From Pseudomonadota bacterium (GTDB lineage Bacteria > Pseudomonadota > Alphaproteobacteria > Rhodospirillales > Magnetospirillaceae): a stretch of DNA of 63,769 nucleotides. The stretch spans positions 1 through 63,769 of the forward strand of contig JAFAAW010000141.1 of assembly GCA_023426365.1 (NCBI GenBank), read 5' to 3'. Shown here piece by piece: positions 19,527 to 28,142 of this stretch. How positions within the stretch are numbered: position 1 is the stretch's first letter; every line of letters begins with the position of its first letter. The position numbers and the translations under genes were made by a program. Below the pieces are notes generated by a model. It searched no databases and had not been told where the DNA came from. It saw only the letters and a list, made by a program, of their open reading frames with translations.

Positions 19527-19599
19527 GCATCTCGTGAAAAGGACATCGCCCCAAGGTCGCACGACCTGTTTGCGGGCAACTAAGTAGGGGACCTGAGAT

Positions 19600-20889
19600 A
19601 TGGCGAATGTTGCGGTGGTCGGCGCCCAGTGGGGTGACGAGGGCAAAGGCAAGGTCGTCGATTGGCTGAGCGAGCGGGCCGACGTGGTCGTGCGCTTCCA
19701 GGGCGGCCACAATGCCGGCCACACCCTGGTGATCAACGGTGTCACCTACAAGCTGTCGCTGCTGCCCTCGGGCGTGGTGCGCGGCAAGCTTTCCATCATC
19801 GGCAACGGCGTGGTCGTCGATCCTTGGGCGCTGCTGTCCGAGATCGAGCGGGTGCAGGCCCAGGGCCTGAACATCACCCCCGACGTGCTGAAGATCGCCG
19901 AGAACGCCTGTCTGATCCTGCCGGTGCACGGCCATCTGGACCGCGCGCGCGAGGAGGCCTCGGGTTCGTCCAAGATCGGCACCACCGGCCGCGGCATCGG
20001 CCCGGCCTATGAGGACCGCGTCGGCCGCCGCGCCATCCGCGTGTGCGACCTCGCCGACGAGGCCCTGCTGGAAGCCAAGATCGAAAAGCTGCTCAAGCAC
20101 CACAACGCGCTGTTGGCCGGCCTGGGCGCCGCCCCGGTGGATGGCCAGGAGATGCTGAACCAGCTCAAGGAAGTGGCGCCCAAGATCCTTCCCTTCGCCG
20201 ATGTCGTGTGGCAGCGCCTGGACGACATCCGCCACACCCGCAAGCGCGTGCTGTTCGAAGGCGCCCAGGGCGCCATGCTGGACGTGGACCACGGCACCTA
20301 TCCGTTCGTCACCTCGTCCTCGACGGTGTCGGGCAATGCCGGCACCGGCTCGGGCGTCGGCCCGGGTCAGGTCGGCTATGTGCTGGGCATCTGCAAGGCC
20401 TACACCACCCGCGTGGGCGCCGGCCCGTTCCCGACCGAACTGGACAACGAGATCGGCCATCTGATCGGCGATCGCGGTCATGAGTTCGGCACCGTCACCG
20501 GCCGCCGTCGCCGCTGCGGCTGGTTCGACGCCGTGCTGGTGCGTCAGGCCGTCAAGGTGGGCGGCATCGACGGCATCGCGCTGACCAAGCTCGACGTTCT
20601 CGACGGGTTCGACGAACTCAAGATCTGCACCGGCTACAAGTACAAGGGTCAGGTCATCAACCACCTGCCGGCCAGCCAGGCCGCCCAGGCCGAGGTCGAG
20701 CCGATCTATGAAAGCATCGAGGGCTGGAAGGATTCCACCCGCGGTGCGCGGTCGTGGGTGGATCTGCCGGCCACCGCCATCAAGTATGTCCGCCGCATCG
20801 AGGAACTGATCGAAGCTCCGGTTTCGCTGTTGTCCACCAGCCCCGAGCGCGACGACACCATCCTGGTGCACGATCCCTTTGCGTCGTAA
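19600..20889 (+). CDS. purA: Adenylosuccinate synthase
   Basis: 429-residue GTP-dependent enzyme joining IMP and aspartate to adenylosuccinate, the first committed step to AMP. The N terminus has AVVGAQWGDEGKGKVVDWLSE (catalytic Asp and GTP loop) and GGHNAGHTLV with the catalytic His. GTTGRGIGPAYEDRVGRRAIR lies near residue 128 and ARSWVDLPATAIKYVRRIEEL near the C terminus. Its length equals that of the family. It is followed by a clear intrinsic terminator. Confidence 0.98.
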   Translation: MANVAVVGAQWGDEGKGKVVDWLSERADVVVRFQGGHNAGHTLVINGVTYKLSLLPSGVVRGKLSIIGNGVVVDPWALLSEIERVQAQGLNITPDVLKIAENACLILPVHGHLDRAREEASGSSKIGTTGRGIGPAYEDRVGRRAIRVCDLADEALLEAKIEKLLKHHNALLAGLGAAPVDGQEMLNQLKEVAPKILPFADVVWQRLDDIRHTRKRVLFEGAQGAMLDVDHGTYPFVTSSSTVSGNAGTGSGVGPGQVGYVLGICKAYTTRVGAGPFPTELDNEIGHLIGDRGHEFGTVTGRRRRCGWFDAVLVRQAVKVGGIDGIALTKLDVLDGFDELKICTGYKYKGQVINHLPASQAAQAEVEPIYESIEGWKDSTRGARSWVDLPATAIKYVRRIEELIEAPVSLLSTSPERDDTILVHDPFAS

Positions 20890-20909
20890 TGGCGTGACCC
20901 TGTGAAGTG

Positions 20910-20939
20910 AAGGGCCGGCCGCCTTGGGCGCCGGCCCTT
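20910..20939 (+). terminator. Intrinsic terminator after purA
   Basis: AAGGGCCGGC (20910-20919) pairs with GCCGGCCCTT (20930-20939), followed by TGCTTTGG. It ends the hisZ-purA unit. Confidence 0.8.
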
Positions 20940-20999
20940 TGCTTTGGCGCTTGAGCAGACGCCCCGGCCCTCGTACAAAGGACGAATGCCGGAGAAACG

Positions 21000-23069
21000 G
21001 TGTGCACAAGGACGGTCGCAAGAATGGCGGAAGCCGCTGAGGCAAACGAGGAGCAGGAGGTCGCAGCCGCCGCCGGTCCACCCGGGGTGTTGCGGGACCG
21101 CTATACCATCCGCTCCAACAAGCCCTTGCCCGACATGTCCACGCCCACCGCCGAAGCGTTCGTGGCCGAGGACAAGCGCGACCCCAAACGCCAACTTTTC
21201 GCCCTGATCTGCCGCCCCGATCTGCCGGTACGCGTCAACGTCATGCGCGCCATCAAGGGCATGCAGGGCAGCGGACAGATGCAATTGGTGGAATGGGGGG
21301 CGATGACTTGGCCGCCCACCGGCCGCCAGTGCATGACCGTGGTGTACGAACGTCCCCTGGGCAAGCGGCTGATGGCCAATCTGCGCGCCGAATGCCGCCG
21401 GGTGGACGAATACGTCATCACGCCCAAGGTGGTGGAGCCGCTGGTCGGTGCCATTCGCGAGCTGACCAGCCGCGGCATCACCCATCGCGCCATCCGCACC
21501 ACCAACCTGTTCTTCATGGACGAGGGCGGCGAACGCATCGCACTGGGCGATTGCGTCACCGCACCGCCGGCCTTCGATCAGCCGCTGGTGTTCGAGACCA
21601 TCGAAGCGGGCATGGCCAACAACGTGGCGCGCGGGTCGGGCACCTTCTCCGATGACCTCTACTCGCTGGGCGTCACCCTGGTCTTCCTGCTGCTGGGGCG
21701 CAATCCGGTCGCGCACTTGGATGACGACACCATCTTGAAGCTCAAGATCCAGCAGGGCAGCTACAACACCCTGGTGGGCGACGAACGGCTGCCGCTGGCC
21801 TTTGTCGAATTGCTGCGCGGATTGCTGTGCGACGATCCCGACCAGCGCTGGGACGTCGAAGCGCTGGACCTGTGGCTGTCGGGCCGCCGGCTGTCGCCGC
21901 TGCAGCCGCGCCACGAAAAGCGCGCCGCCCGCGGCTTTCCGTTCAACGGCAAGGAATACTTCAATTGCCGCGAACTGGCCGCGGCCATGGCGCGCCACTG
22001 GGATGCCGCCATTCCGCCGGTGCTGGAAGGCAAGCTGGAACTGTGGCTGCGCCGCGCGGTCGAGGACAAGGAACGCGCCCAGGCGGTGGCCGACATCGTG
22101 CGCGTGGTGCTGAACGGCGGCGGCGAGCGCCGCTCCGCCACCGACCAGATGCTGTGCAAGATCCTGATGCTGTTGGATCCCACCGCGCCCATCCGCTACA
22201 AGGGCTTCAACGCCATGCCCGACGGCGTGGGCACGGCGCTTGCGGCGGTGATGGCGCAGAAAAGCGATACCCGGCTGGTGGCCGAGGTCATCCTGCGCGA
22301 AATCCCCAAATTGTGGTTCGAGGCGCGCAAGTTCTATTCCCCCGACAACTCGCTGATGGAAGGCAACTTCCGCGAACTCAAGAACTACCTGACCCAGACC
22401 GGCCTGGGATTCGGCCTCGAACGCTGCCTGTACGAGATGAACGACGCGCTGCCGTGCCAAAGCCCGCTGGTGGGCGAGGAATACATCACCGAGCTGAAGG
22501 AACTGCTGCCGGCCCTGAACGCCTCGGCCGGCAAGCAGGGCAATACCAAGCAATGGCCGGTGGACCGCCATGTGGCGGCGTTCATGGGCGCGCGCGCGCG
22601 CTCCGACATCGACCGCAATCTGGTGCAGTTGAACGACCCCGAGCAGAGCCGGGCGTTCATGGCGCTGCTCAACCTGTTCGCCGTGTTCCAGTACCGCCTG
22701 GGGCCAGAGCAATTGCCCGCCCTGTCGGCGTGGGTGGGCGCGCTGGCGGCGCCGGCGGTGGCGGCCTATCACTCGCGCGACAAGCGCAAGGAGCTGGAAA
22801 AGGAACTAGGCAAGCTGGTGCGCCGCGGCTCGGTAGTGGAAATCTACAACCTGCTGGAAAATCCCGGCGAGCGCGAAAGAGACGAAAACGATTTCGCCTG
22901 GGCGCAGGCCCAGTACCAGGCCGCCGATGACGAGATCAAACGCGTCCTCAACAACGAGGAAGACCGCGAGAAGGAGGCGCTGCGCATCGGCAAGCAGACC
23001 GCCGCCGTCACCGGCATCCTGATCGCCCTGATCACGACCACCATCGTGGTCATTCTGAAGGTGTGGTAG
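21000..23069 (+). CDS. Membrane-anchored Ser/Thr pseudokinase-like protein
   Basis: 689-residue protein with a kinase-like fold near the N terminus. The catalytic loop reads HRAIRTTN (His162-Asn169), with Ala164 replacing the catalytic Asp of HRD. The DFG site reads GDCV (Asp184, Cys185). The usual ATP-binding Lys motif reads ALICR. At least two essential residues are therefore missing, so it is probably a pseudokinase. A long alpha-helical region without recognised domains follows (about 290-650). One C-terminal membrane helix (about 667-687) leaves nearly the whole protein in the cytosol. The start is GTG 21000, with GGAG five bases upstream; ATG 21024 is the alternative. It is coupled to the next gene by a 3-base gap. 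Confidence 0.7.
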   Translation: MCTRTVARMAEAAEANEEQEVAAAAGPPGVLRDRYTIRSNKPLPDMSTPTAEAFVAEDKRDPKRQLFALICRPDLPVRVNVMRAIKGMQGSGQMQLVEWGAMTWPPTGRQCMTVVYERPLGKRLMANLRAECRRVDEYVITPKVVEPLVGAIRELTSRGITHRAIRTTNLFFMDEGGERIALGDCVTAPPAFDQPLVFETIEAGMANNVARGSGTFSDDLYSLGVTLVFLLLGRNPVAHLDDDTILKLKIQQGSYNTLVGDERLPLAFVELLRGLLCDDPDQRWDVEALDLWLSGRRLSPLQPRHEKRAARGFPFNGKEYFNCRELAAAMARHWDAAIPPVLEGKLELWLRRAVEDKERAQAVADIVRVVLNGGGERRSATDQMLCKILMLLDPTAPIRYKGFNAMPDGVGTALAAVMAQKSDTRLVAEVILREIPKLWFEARKFYSPDNSLMEGNFRELKNYLTQTGLGFGLERCLYEMNDALPCQSPLVGEEYITELKELLPALNASAGKQGNTKQWPVDRHVAAFMGARARSDIDRNLVQLNDPEQSRAFMALLNLFAVFQYRLGPEQLPALSAWVGALAAPAVAAYHSRDKRKELEKELGKLVRRGSVVEIYNLLENPGERERDENDFAWAQAQYQAADDEIKRVLNNEEDREKEALRIGKQTAAVTGILIALITTTIVVILKVW

Positions 23070-23072
23070 GCC

Positions 23073-23558
23073 ATGGCGGCGAAGAGGAAAAAGCCAGCGC
23101 CCCCCGCAGCCAGGGGGAAGAAGCCGGGCGGCATGAACAAGATCGTCGTGCTGATGATCCTGGCCGCCCTGGTGCCGTTCTCGCTGCCCACCGTCACCTT
23201 GCTGTTCTTCACCATGTTGCCCACCCTGGCGGCATGGGCCAGCGAAAAGGGATCGAACAAGTACGCCTGGCTGTGCGTGGGCGGGTTGAACTTCGCCGGC
23301 GTCATCAAGTTCCTGTTCGACCTGTGGTTCGGCGTCCATACCCTGGACGAGGCGTTCAACCTGCTGTCCGAGGCCAGCGTGCTGTTGTGGGCCTATGGGG
23401 CGTCGGGCATCGGCTGGCTGATGTACATGAGCCTGCCGCCCATGGTGTCGTCGTGGCTGTCGTTCACCACCGACCGCCGGGTCGCCGCCCTCAAGGCGGC
23501 GCAAAAGCGCCTGGTCGAGGAATGGGGCGACGAGGTGGCCAAGAAGAACGCCGCCTGA
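23073..23558 (+). CDS. Small multi-span membrane protein, partner of the pseudokinase
   Basis: 161-residue protein with a basic Lys/Pro-rich N terminus (1-20). About four hydrophobic segments follow (roughly 22-38, 38-56, 65-85 and 98-125), then a charged helical tail. The family is not recognised. ATG 23073 begins 3 bases after the pseudokinase stop codon, so the two proteins are probably made in fixed proportion and may act together at the inner membrane. No catalytic motif is seen. Confidence 0.75.
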   Translation: MAAKRKKPAPPAARGKKPGGMNKIVVLMILAALVPFSLPTVTLLFFTMLPTLAAWASEKGSNKYAWLCVGGLNFAGVIKFLFDLWFGVHTLDEAFNLLSEASVLLWAYGASGIGWLMYMSLPPMVSSWLSFTTDRRVAALKAAQKRLVEEWGDEVAKKNAA

Positions 23559-23586
23559 CCGCGCCCGTGCCAGGGGGGCGACAAGA

Positions 23587-23611
23587 AAAGGGCGCCGCAA
23601 GGGCGCCCTTT
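23587..23611. terminator. Bidirectional intrinsic terminator between convergent genes
   Basis: AAAGGGCGCC (23587-23596) and GGCGCCCTTT (23602-23611) form a 10-bp stem with loop GCAAG. It is flanked by A-rich and T-rich bases, so it can serve both the rightward pseudokinase unit and the leftward rpoH gene. Confidence 0.8.
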
Positions 23612-23651
23612 GTCATAAGGCCGGGTCATGGACCCGGAGGGGCAGGATGGG

Positions 23652-24533
23652 TCAGGTGCGCGGGCCGTCCACCACCGCGTTCTTGATGGATTTCTGCAAC
23701 TTTTCGAACGCCCGCACCTCGATCTGACGCACGCGCTCGCGGCTGATGCCGTATTGCTGCGACAGGTCTTCCAGCGTGACCGGATTGTCCTTCAGCCGGC
23801 GCTGGGTCAGGATGTGGCGCTCGCGCTCATTCAGCGATTTCAGTGCCGAGGTCAGCAGCGTGCGGCGGCGGCCCATTTCCTCGCGCTCGGCCAGTTCGGT
23901 TTCCTGGTCGTCGCGCTCATCCACCAGCCAGTCCTGCCATTCGCCCTCGCCATCGGCGCGCACCGGCGCGTTCAGGCTGTGGTCGGGGCTGGACAGGCGG
24001 CGGTTCATGCTGACCACGTCCGCCTCGGCCACGTCCAGTTGCTGCGCGATGGCGCGCACGTTCTCGGGGCTGAGGTCGCCTTCCTCGATGGCCTGCATCT
24101 GGCCCTTGAGCTTGCGCAGGTTGAAGAACAATTTCTTCTGCGCGGCGGTGGTGCCCATCTTCACCAGCGACCAGGAATGCAGGATGTACTCCTGGATCGC
24201 GGCGCGAATCCACCACATGGCGTAGGTGGCCAGGCGGAAGCCGCGATCGGGGTCGAACCGCTTGACCGCCTGCATCATGCCCACGTTGCCTTCCGAGATC
24301 AGCTCGCCCATGGGCAGGCCATAGCCGCGATAGCCCATGGCGATCTTGGCGACCAGACGCAGATGGCTGGTGATCAGCTTGTTGGCCGCATCGTAATCCG
24401 CATGGTCCCGATAGCTCTTGGCCAGCATGTACTCCTCGTCGGAGGCAAGCATGGGGAACTTGCGGATTTCCTGCAGGTAGCGCGAAAGGTTGCCCTCGGG
24501 CGCCAGGGAAAGGGTGGGAGATATGGCCGTCAT
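23652..24533 (-). CDS. rpoH: RNA polymerase heat-shock sigma factor (sigma-32)
   Basis: 293-residue sigma-70-family factor. Region 2 contains NKLITSHLRLVAKIAMGYRGYGLPMGELISEGNVGMMQAVKRFDP. The RpoH box QKKLFFNLRKLK is clear at about residue 130. Region 4.2 (TLEDLSQQYGISRERVRQIEVRAFEKLQ) is near the C terminus. The start at 24533 is supported by the GAGAGGAGAT ribosome site; the frame is open upstream but poor. The 150-base leader up to rluD holds the promoter region. No convincing sigma-32 promoter could be fixed by eye. Confidence 0.96.
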   Translation of the reverse strand: MTAISPTLSLAPEGNLSRYLQEIRKFPMLASDEEYMLAKSYRDHADYDAANKLITSHLRLVAKIAMGYRGYGLPMGELISEGNVGMMQAVKRFDPDRGFRLATYAMWWIRAAIQEYILHSWSLVKMGTTAAQKKLFFNLRKLKGQMQAIEEGDLSPENVRAIAQQLDVAEADVVSMNRRLSSPDHSLNAPVRADGEGEWQDWLVDERDDQETELAEREEMGRRRTLLTSALKSLNERERHILTQRRLKDNPVTLEDLSQQYGISRERVRQIEVRAFEKLQKSIKNAVVDGPRT

Positions 24534-24670
24534 CTCACAATCTCCTCTCTTCGGCGCGGATGGCGAAGGGGGGGGAGCCAATCCGCGCGTGGACGGAGCC
24601 GAGCCAGGACCGTCCAGGGAATCATTATCACATCATGATTGCCGAGAGAATGGCATACTGGAACGGTCAA

Positions 24671-24689
24671 GTATAGAAATTTTTTATAC
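24671..24689 (-). other. AT-rich palindrome at the rluD end / rpoH leader
   Basis: GTATA (24671-24675) and TATAC (24685-24689) flank an A/T-only core that overlaps the rluD stop codon. Its A/T content stands out from the surrounding GC-rich DNA. It could be part of an rpoH promoter or operator, or a weak termination signal. Confidence 0.3.
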
Positions 24690-25664
24690 ACCCTCTAAAA
24701 GAGCAATCAAATCACTGATATCTTTAGGCAATTCGCTCTGAAAGCGGATTACCTCGCCGGTGGCCGGGTGGGTAAAACCCAGCAGGTAAGCATGGAGTGC
24801 CTGGCGCGGAAATGTCGCCAGCCCTTGGCGGGCGATTTCCGGTATAGCCCGCAGCTTGGCGGCGCGCGAGCGCCCGTAAGTCTGATCCCCCACAAGGGGA
24901 TGGCCGATGGATGTCATGTGCACCCGGATCTGGTGGGTGCGGCCGGTGGACAGGCGGCATTCGACCAGACTGGCCACGCCTCCTGCGAATGGCCTGATCG
25001 TGCGATAACGGGTGTGCGCATGTTTGCCGCCATGGCTGACGATGGCCATCTTCTTGCGGTCTTGAGGTGAACGCCCGATGGCCCCTTCGATCTCCCCCAG
25101 CGGGGGATTGGGCATGCCCCACACCAGGGCTTTATAGGCACGCTCCAGGGAGTGGTCGGCGAATTGCTGCGACAGGGCGTGGTGGGCGCGGTCGTTCTTG
25201 GCCACCACCAGCAGGCCGCTGGTGTCCTTGTCGATGCGGTGCACGATGCCCGGCCGCCGCACGCCGCCGATGCCCGACAGCGACTCGCCGCAATGGGCCA
25301 GCAGCGCATTGACCAGCGTCTGGTCGGGGCTGCCGGGCGCGGGGTGGACCACCATGCCGGCGGGCTTGTCGATGACGATCAGGTCGTCGTCCTCGTACAC
25401 CACGGCGAGGGCGATCTCCTGGGCCTCCGGTTCGGCGGGGGCGTCGGCCGGCACGGTGACGGTGAAATCCTGGCCGGCTTTGACCTTGGCCGAGGCGTCG
25501 GCTATGGTCGCACCGGCCGATGTGACCTGGCCTTGCTCGATCAGCGTCTTGATGCGGGTGCGCGACAGGTCCGGCAGCCGTGCCGACAGCCATTTGTCAA
25601 GGCGTTGACCCGCCTCCTCCGGGGCGACGGGGGCGGGGGCAAGCAAGGTGGTTTCGGTGGGCAT
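24684..25664 (-). CDS. rluD: 23S rRNA pseudouridine synthase RluD-type
   Basis: 326-residue RluA-family pseudouridine synthase. The N-terminal S4 domain (QRLDKWLSARLPDLSRTRIKTLIEQGQV) spans about residues 18-48. The catalytic motif HRIDKDTSGLLVVAKND lies near 140, with the active-site Asp in RIDKD. GRTHQIRVHMTSIGHPLVGD lies near 230. RluD modifies positions 1911/1915/1917 of 23S rRNA; assignment within the RluA family rests on length and the S4 domain. ATG 25664 is chosen; an in-frame TTG lies two codons upstream. Confidence 0.92.
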   Translation of the reverse strand: MPTETTLLAPAPVAPEEAGQRLDKWLSARLPDLSRTRIKTLIEQGQVTSAGATIADASAKVKAGQDFTVTVPADAPAEPEAQEIALAVVYEDDDLIVIDKPAGMVVHPAPGSPDQTLVNALLAHCGESLSGIGGVRRPGIVHRIDKDTSGLLVVAKNDRAHHALSQQFADHSLERAYKALVWGMPNPPLGEIEGAIGRSPQDRKKMAIVSHGGKHAHTRYRTIRPFAGGVASLVECRLSTGRTHQIRVHMTSIGHPLVGDQTYGRSRAAKLRAIPEIARQGLATFPRQALHAYLLGFTHPATGEVIRFQSELPKDISDLIALLEGV

Positions 25665-25699
25665 CGGCAATCTCGATGAATTTCTGTGCGGGGATTGAA

Positions 25700-26050
25700 G
25701 TGCAAGGCATCAAGGCGATCAAGGCTCTGGTTGCGTTCATGGGCATTCTGATTGTGGCCGGGCTGGGTTTGCTGGGCTACGGCCTGATGAACGCCAAGAA
25801 CGGCGCCAAGCCGCGCGCCGCCACGGCGGCGGCGGCGGCGTCGCCGGCGGCGGCGGTGATGGCGGAATTCGGCGCGGTGGCGGTGCCGGTGCCGGCCGGC
25901 GCGCGCGTCGAGCAGACACTGGTTGTGGGCGAGCGCGTGGTGCTGCGCCTGGCCGGCGGCGGCGGCGAGCGGCTGTTGGTGCTGGACCCGGCGGCGGGCA
26001 CGGTGACGGGCAGCTTCGTGCTGATCCCCGAAGCGCCGGCCGGACGCTAA
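25700..26050 (+). CDS. Single-span membrane protein (DUF6476-like)
   Basis: 116-residue protein with a membrane helix at about residues 9-27 (LVAFMGILIVAGLGLLGYGL). An Ala-rich linker and a small beta-rich periplasmic domain follow (VAVPVPAGARVEQTLVVGERVVLRLAG). It resembles DUF6476 proteins. GTG 25700 has GGGGA five bases upstream and is preferred; ATG 25676, eight codons earlier, overlaps the rluD promoter and lacks a ribosome site. It is divergent from rluD and followed 15 bases later by the JAMM protease gene. Function unknown. Confidence 0.65.
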   Translation: MQGIKAIKALVAFMGILIVAGLGLLGYGLMNAKNGAKPRAATAAAAASPAAAVMAEFGAVAVPVPAGARVEQTLVVGERVVLRLAGGGGERLLVLDPAAGTVTGSFVLIPEAPAGR

Positions 26051-26065
26051 GGCCGGGGGGCGGAT

Positions 26066-26524
26066 ATGATCCTGCAGATCGATGCGGCCCTGCTGAAAAC
26101 CATGGTGGACGGGGCCGAGGCGGCATGGCCGGCCGAGGCCTGCGGCCTGATTATCGGGCGCGGCAAGGGGCAATTGGCGCGGGTCACCCGCGTGGTGCCG
26201 GCGGCCAACCTGCTGGCCGGCACGACCGACCGCTTCGAGTTGGACCCTGCCGTGCGCATCCGGGTGGAAAAGGAATTGCGCGACAGCGGTACCAAGGACC
26301 GCATCGTCGGCCATTACCACTCCCACACCGACGGAACCTCGGACCCCTCCGCCACCGACCGCGCCTGCGCCCACGAAGCGGACATGGCCTGGGTGATCAT
26401 CGGCGTGCTGGACGGCCAGGCCATCCACACCCAGGCCCACCGCCTGGATGAGCGCCGTGGCGGCTTTCGCACCGTACCCATCCGAATTCCGAAAAAAAGT
26501 GCTTGCACAAGCCCGGGACTTTAG
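26066..26524 (+). CDS. JAMM/MPN-domain metalloprotease (Mov34 family, M67-like)
   Basis: 152-residue single-domain zinc isopeptidase-like protein. The catalytic Glu is in PAEACGLIIG (Glu24). The zinc motif HYHSHTDGTSDPSATD (about residues 93-108) gives the complete HxH-x7-S-x2-D signature. Bacterial members often release sulfur-carrier tails or process ubiquitin-like proteins, but no sulfur-carrier gene is adjacent here. The last codons overlap the tRNA-Glu promoter. Confidence 0.85.
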   Translation: MILQIDAALLKTMVDGAEAAWPAEACGLIIGRGKGQLARVTRVVPAANLLAGTTDRFELDPAVRIRVEKELRDSGTKDRIVGHYHSHTDGTSDPSATDRACAHEADMAWVIIGVLDGQAIHTQAHRLDERRGGFRTVPIRIPKKSACTSPGL

Positions 26525-26531
26525 GCATAAA
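26503..26531 (+). promoter_or_regulatory. Sigma-70 promoter of tRNA-Glu
   Basis: TTGCAC (26503-26508) and CATAAA (26526-26531) are separated by 17 bases. The tRNA begins 20 bases after the -10. It lies inside the 3' end of the JAMM protease gene. Confidence 0.6.
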
Positions 26532-26551
26532 GCGGGCCTCGCGCCGAAGAC

Positions 26552-26627
26552 GTCCCCATCGTCTAGAGGCCTAGGACACCGCCCTCTCACGGCGGCAACC
26601 GGGGTTCGAATCCCCGTGGGGACGCCA
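26552..26627 (+). tRNA. tRNA-Glu (anticodon CTC)
   Basis: A full cloverleaf is visible: acceptor GTCCCCA/TGGGGAC, anticodon stem CCGCC/GGCGG with loop CTCTCAC, T-arm CCGGGG-TTCGAAT-CCCCG, and an encoded CCA end. Its 3' end is the attachment site of the integrative element that follows. Confidence 0.96.
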
Positions 26628-26629
26628 AT
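26611..26629 (+). repeat. attL: left 19-bp attachment repeat in tRNA-Glu 3' end
   Basis: TCCCCGTGGGGACGCCAAT covers the T-arm 3' strand, the acceptor 3' strand, CCA and two further bases. The identical 19 bases occur at 34271-34289, and the sequences diverge on both sides. Confidence 0.9.
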
Positions 26630-26669
26630 TATGCTAGCGCGTTGATTTTCAAGCAAAATTCGCCACGTT

Positions 26670-26700
26670 GTTGAACAGCCCGTTGTCCATGATGTACAAC
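26670..26700. promoter_or_regulatory. Putative integrase arm-type sites, left end
   Basis: Three 8-base sites related to GTTGTMCA: GTTGAACA (26670-26677), GTTGTCCA (26682-26689) and TGTACAAC in reverse (26693-26700). They are spaced 11-12 bases apart between attL and the integrase start. Three matching sites lie inside attR. Confidence 0.5.
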
Positions 26701-26706
26701 GCGATC

Positions 26707-28071
26707 ATGGCTGACAACGACGTGCTTGATACCCTCTATCTCTTCCAGCCACGCGGCCCAGGCACAGCTTGGCTGTTCCGTATGCCCACCCCTGCGGCCC
26801 TGGTCGGTCGCACCAATCCCCGTACCGGCAAGCCCTATGGCCGAGAGATCAGGGAAGGGCTGGGCGGCATCCTCGACCTACGGCAAGCCCGACGCTTGCG
26901 CGACCTTCGCCTGGGCAAGGTCAGGCTGGAGGAAGCCGAAGCCCTGAGCGAGATCAACGGCAGCATGAAGCAGGCGCTGGAGATCGCCGCCGAGCTGAAG
27001 GCTGTGGACGATCCCAAGCACCGCGAAACCATCGAGCATGGCTTGCTGGTGGCTGCCGAGCAGATCGAAGCCCGTGCAGGCCATCGCAAGGCAACCCGCT
27101 GGTACAAGGCCGCCACCGGGCAGCGCAGTCCCCTCAAAGAGGTGATCGAGCAGTACAAGGCGGATGCGGGAAAGACCATGTCTCTGTCCACCCTCAACAA
27201 CCTGAACACCGCAATCAAGGAGTTCCTGGCCTACGCAGGCGAGGACGTGGCCCTGGAGGAAGTGGACCGCCGCATGGTCGGTGACTTCGTGACCAGGGTC
27301 TTGCCCAACAAGAAGGGGCCGAAGGCACCCAACGGGCAGGGACCGGCCACCATCCGCAAGAAGGTGTCCCAGCTTGGGCAGGTGTGGGTATGGGCACGAA
27401 AGCGCGGCCTATTGCTGCGCGAGCATGAGAACCCCTGGGACGAACAGGCCCCCAGCGCCAAGGAGATCGAGGCGGCTGCGGACGTTCGCCGCCCCTTCAC
27501 CCCCGAGGAAACCAAGACGCTGTTGCAGGCCACCAAGGCCGGTGACGCCCTGGGCGACGTCATCCGCGTTGCCCTGTTGACCGGCGTTCGTCTGGAAGAG
27601 GTCGCCAGCCTGGAGGCGTCCCAGGTGGACCCAGAGGCCCGCTGGTACACGATCCACCAGGGCAAGACCAAGAATGCCGCCCGAGTGGTCCCCCTGGTGG
27701 GCATGGCCCAAGCGGTCATCAAGGCCCGCCTGGACAGGGTGCAGGATGGCGGGGCGCTGTTCGCGGAAGTCCCCATCCGCCAATCCACCGGCAAGCGCGG
27801 CGGTTCCTTGTCCCAGGCGTTCACCCGCCTGCGCCGTGATGTGCTGGGGGCCGAGACGGACGGCCAACTTGCCCAGCACTGTTTCCGCCACACATGGCGA
27901 ACCGCCGCCACCCGAGCCGGTGTTGACCTTCGGGACGCCCAGGAGATGGGCGGTTGGTCACGGGGGCGGGCGTCGGACTTGCCCTATGACCACAGCAAGG
28001 AGCTTGACCAGTACCGCGAAGCCCAGGAGCGGGTCGCCGCTTGGCTGCGGGAGAAGGGGTATCTGGGGTGA
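26707..28071 (+). CDS. Tyrosine-type site-specific integrase
   Basis: 454-residue tyrosine recombinase. An N-terminal arm-binding region and SAM-like core-binding domain (about 145-235) precede the catalytic domain. The catalytic residues are visible: Arg in LLTGVRLEEVASLE (about 300), Lys in QGKTKN, HCFRHTWRT with the His-x-x-Arg pair (about 395), Trp in MGGWS, and a terminal Tyr in LDQYREA. ATG 26707 is chosen; upstream ATG codons at 26689-26694 fall within the putative arm-type sites, which suggests the integrase may repress its own expression. It mediates insertion at tRNA-Glu. Confidence 0.92.
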   Translation: MADNDVLDTLYLFQPRGPGTAWLFRMPTPAALVGRTNPRTGKPYGREIREGLGGILDLRQARRLRDLRLGKVRLEEAEALSEINGSMKQALEIAAELKAVDDPKHRETIEHGLLVAAEQIEARAGHRKATRWYKAATGQRSPLKEVIEQYKADAGKTMSLSTLNNLNTAIKEFLAYAGEDVALEEVDRRMVGDFVTRVLPNKKGPKAPNGQGPATIRKKVSQLGQVWVWARKRGLLLREHENPWDEQAPSAKEIEAAADVRRPFTPEETKTLLQATKAGDALGDVIRVALLTGVRLEEVASLEASQVDPEARWYTIHQGKTKNAARVVPLVGMAQAVIKARLDRVQDGGALFAEVPIRQSTGKRGGSLSQAFTRLRRDVLGAETDGQLAQHCFRHTWRTAATRAGVDLRDAQEMGGWSRGRASDLPYDHSKELDQYREAQERVAAWLREKGYLG

Positions 28072-28113
28072 TGTGCGCATGTTGTGTCGCGGATGGTTCC
28101 GGCACACAGAATG

Positions 28114-28142
28114 TTGACAATTGGAAGGATTGCCCTTACTTT
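28114..28142 (+). promoter_or_regulatory. Promoter candidate for the structured RNA
   Basis: A perfect -35 TTGACA (28114-28119), then a 17-base spacer and TACTTT (28137-28142), 43 bases after the integrase stop. It lies directly before the first hairpin of the non-coding region. The -10 is weak. Confidence 0.4.
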
